From an uncultured Lachnospiraceae bacterium (GTDB lineage: Bacteria > Bacillota > Clostridia > Lachnospirales > Lachnospiraceae): a stretch of DNA of 64,000 bases. Below, piece after piece: positions 63,931-64,000 of the stretch. Position numbers and translations under genes: made by a program. Positions within the stretch are counted from its first letter, which is position 1. The number at the start of each line of letters is the position of its first letter. Location: the NCBI GenBank assembly GCA_947178145.1, contig CAMWXE010000013.1, positions 1 through 64,000 on the forward strand, written 5' to 3'. The notes beneath the pieces are model-generated. The model searched no databases, was not told where the DNA came from, and was given only the letters and a program-made list of their open reading frames with translations.

Positions 63931-64000
63931 AGCTGATATCCTCCTGTTCAAATTGTCATTTCTAATAGTGTCAAAAGCAGTGCCATGCGCACATATACGC

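Overview
The window looks like chromosome of a Gram-positive anaerobe of the Lachnospiraceae (Clostridia). The reasons are the dnaG-rpoD-trmK-nif3-type operon, a class-A RNase P RNA, a catalytic PyrI-type regulatory subunit of aspartate transcarbamylase, AGGAGG ribosome sites before almost every gene, and a large four-gene operon of a type I know only from this family. No genus can be fixed by eye.

Layout. 1-1.5 kb: tail of an integrative element (excisionase remnant plus tyrosine integrase). 1.6-8.7 kb: four-gene operon of unknown function with a giant beta/alpha-solenoid protein, an Hsp70/actin-fold ATPase, a TPR protein and a membrane coiled-coil protein. 8.8-19.3 kb: purine block, with purC-purF-purB, purA and a BMP-type nucleoside ABC importer. 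19.4-23.6 kb: MATE exporter, an unknown protein, a 23-residue peptide with a terminator, rsgA, two acetyltransferases (one broken) and a decayed gene. 23.6-25.7 kb, minus strand: a likely queuine-salvage pair (radical SAM enzyme and YhhQ transporter) with a structured leader, preceded by a candidate small RNA and a small membrane protein. 26.0-30.5 kb: membrane acyltransferase, siroheme fusion enzyme, metF, M14 peptidoglycan peptidase. 30.5-33.4 kb: divergent AAA+ ATPase and DUF4255 protein, a pair otherwise known from contractile injection systems. 33.5-36.8 kb: a DUF1269-like protein, a rhamnosidase fragment, a transglutaminase-like protein, an XRE remnant and a MarR regulator. 36.9-39.6 kb: two Get3/ArsA ATPases flanking a small helical protein, behind three 16-bp tandem repeats. 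39.7-48.3 kb: arabinose-polymer use (GH43, TetR, GPH symporter, esterase, GH51) bracketed by two broken AAA-ATPase-like/PD-(D/E)XK genes, plus an HD hydrolase. 48.3-57.5 kb: kptA, tRNA-Leu, a lipoprotein, dgt, dnaG, rpoD, trmK, nif3-like, nucleoside kinase. 57.5-64 kb: rnpB, an L,D-transpeptidase, a trypsin-like protease, dCMP deaminase, two G3E metallochaperone GTPases and pyrI.

How it fits together. The purine genes make IMP and AMP while the neighbouring importer brings in nucleosides, and a dyad on the purC promoter suggests shared purine control. The arabinan genes form one TetR-led operon: the GPH symporter imports oligosaccharides, and GH51 and GH43 cut them in the cytoplasm. The best candidates for undescribed biology are the Hsp70-fold operon, the twin Get3-like ATPases with their iterons, the orphan injection-system pair, the candidate small RNA near 25.3 kb and the peptide/terminator leader before rsgA. 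No rRNA, CRISPR array, replication origin or intact insertion sequence was seen.
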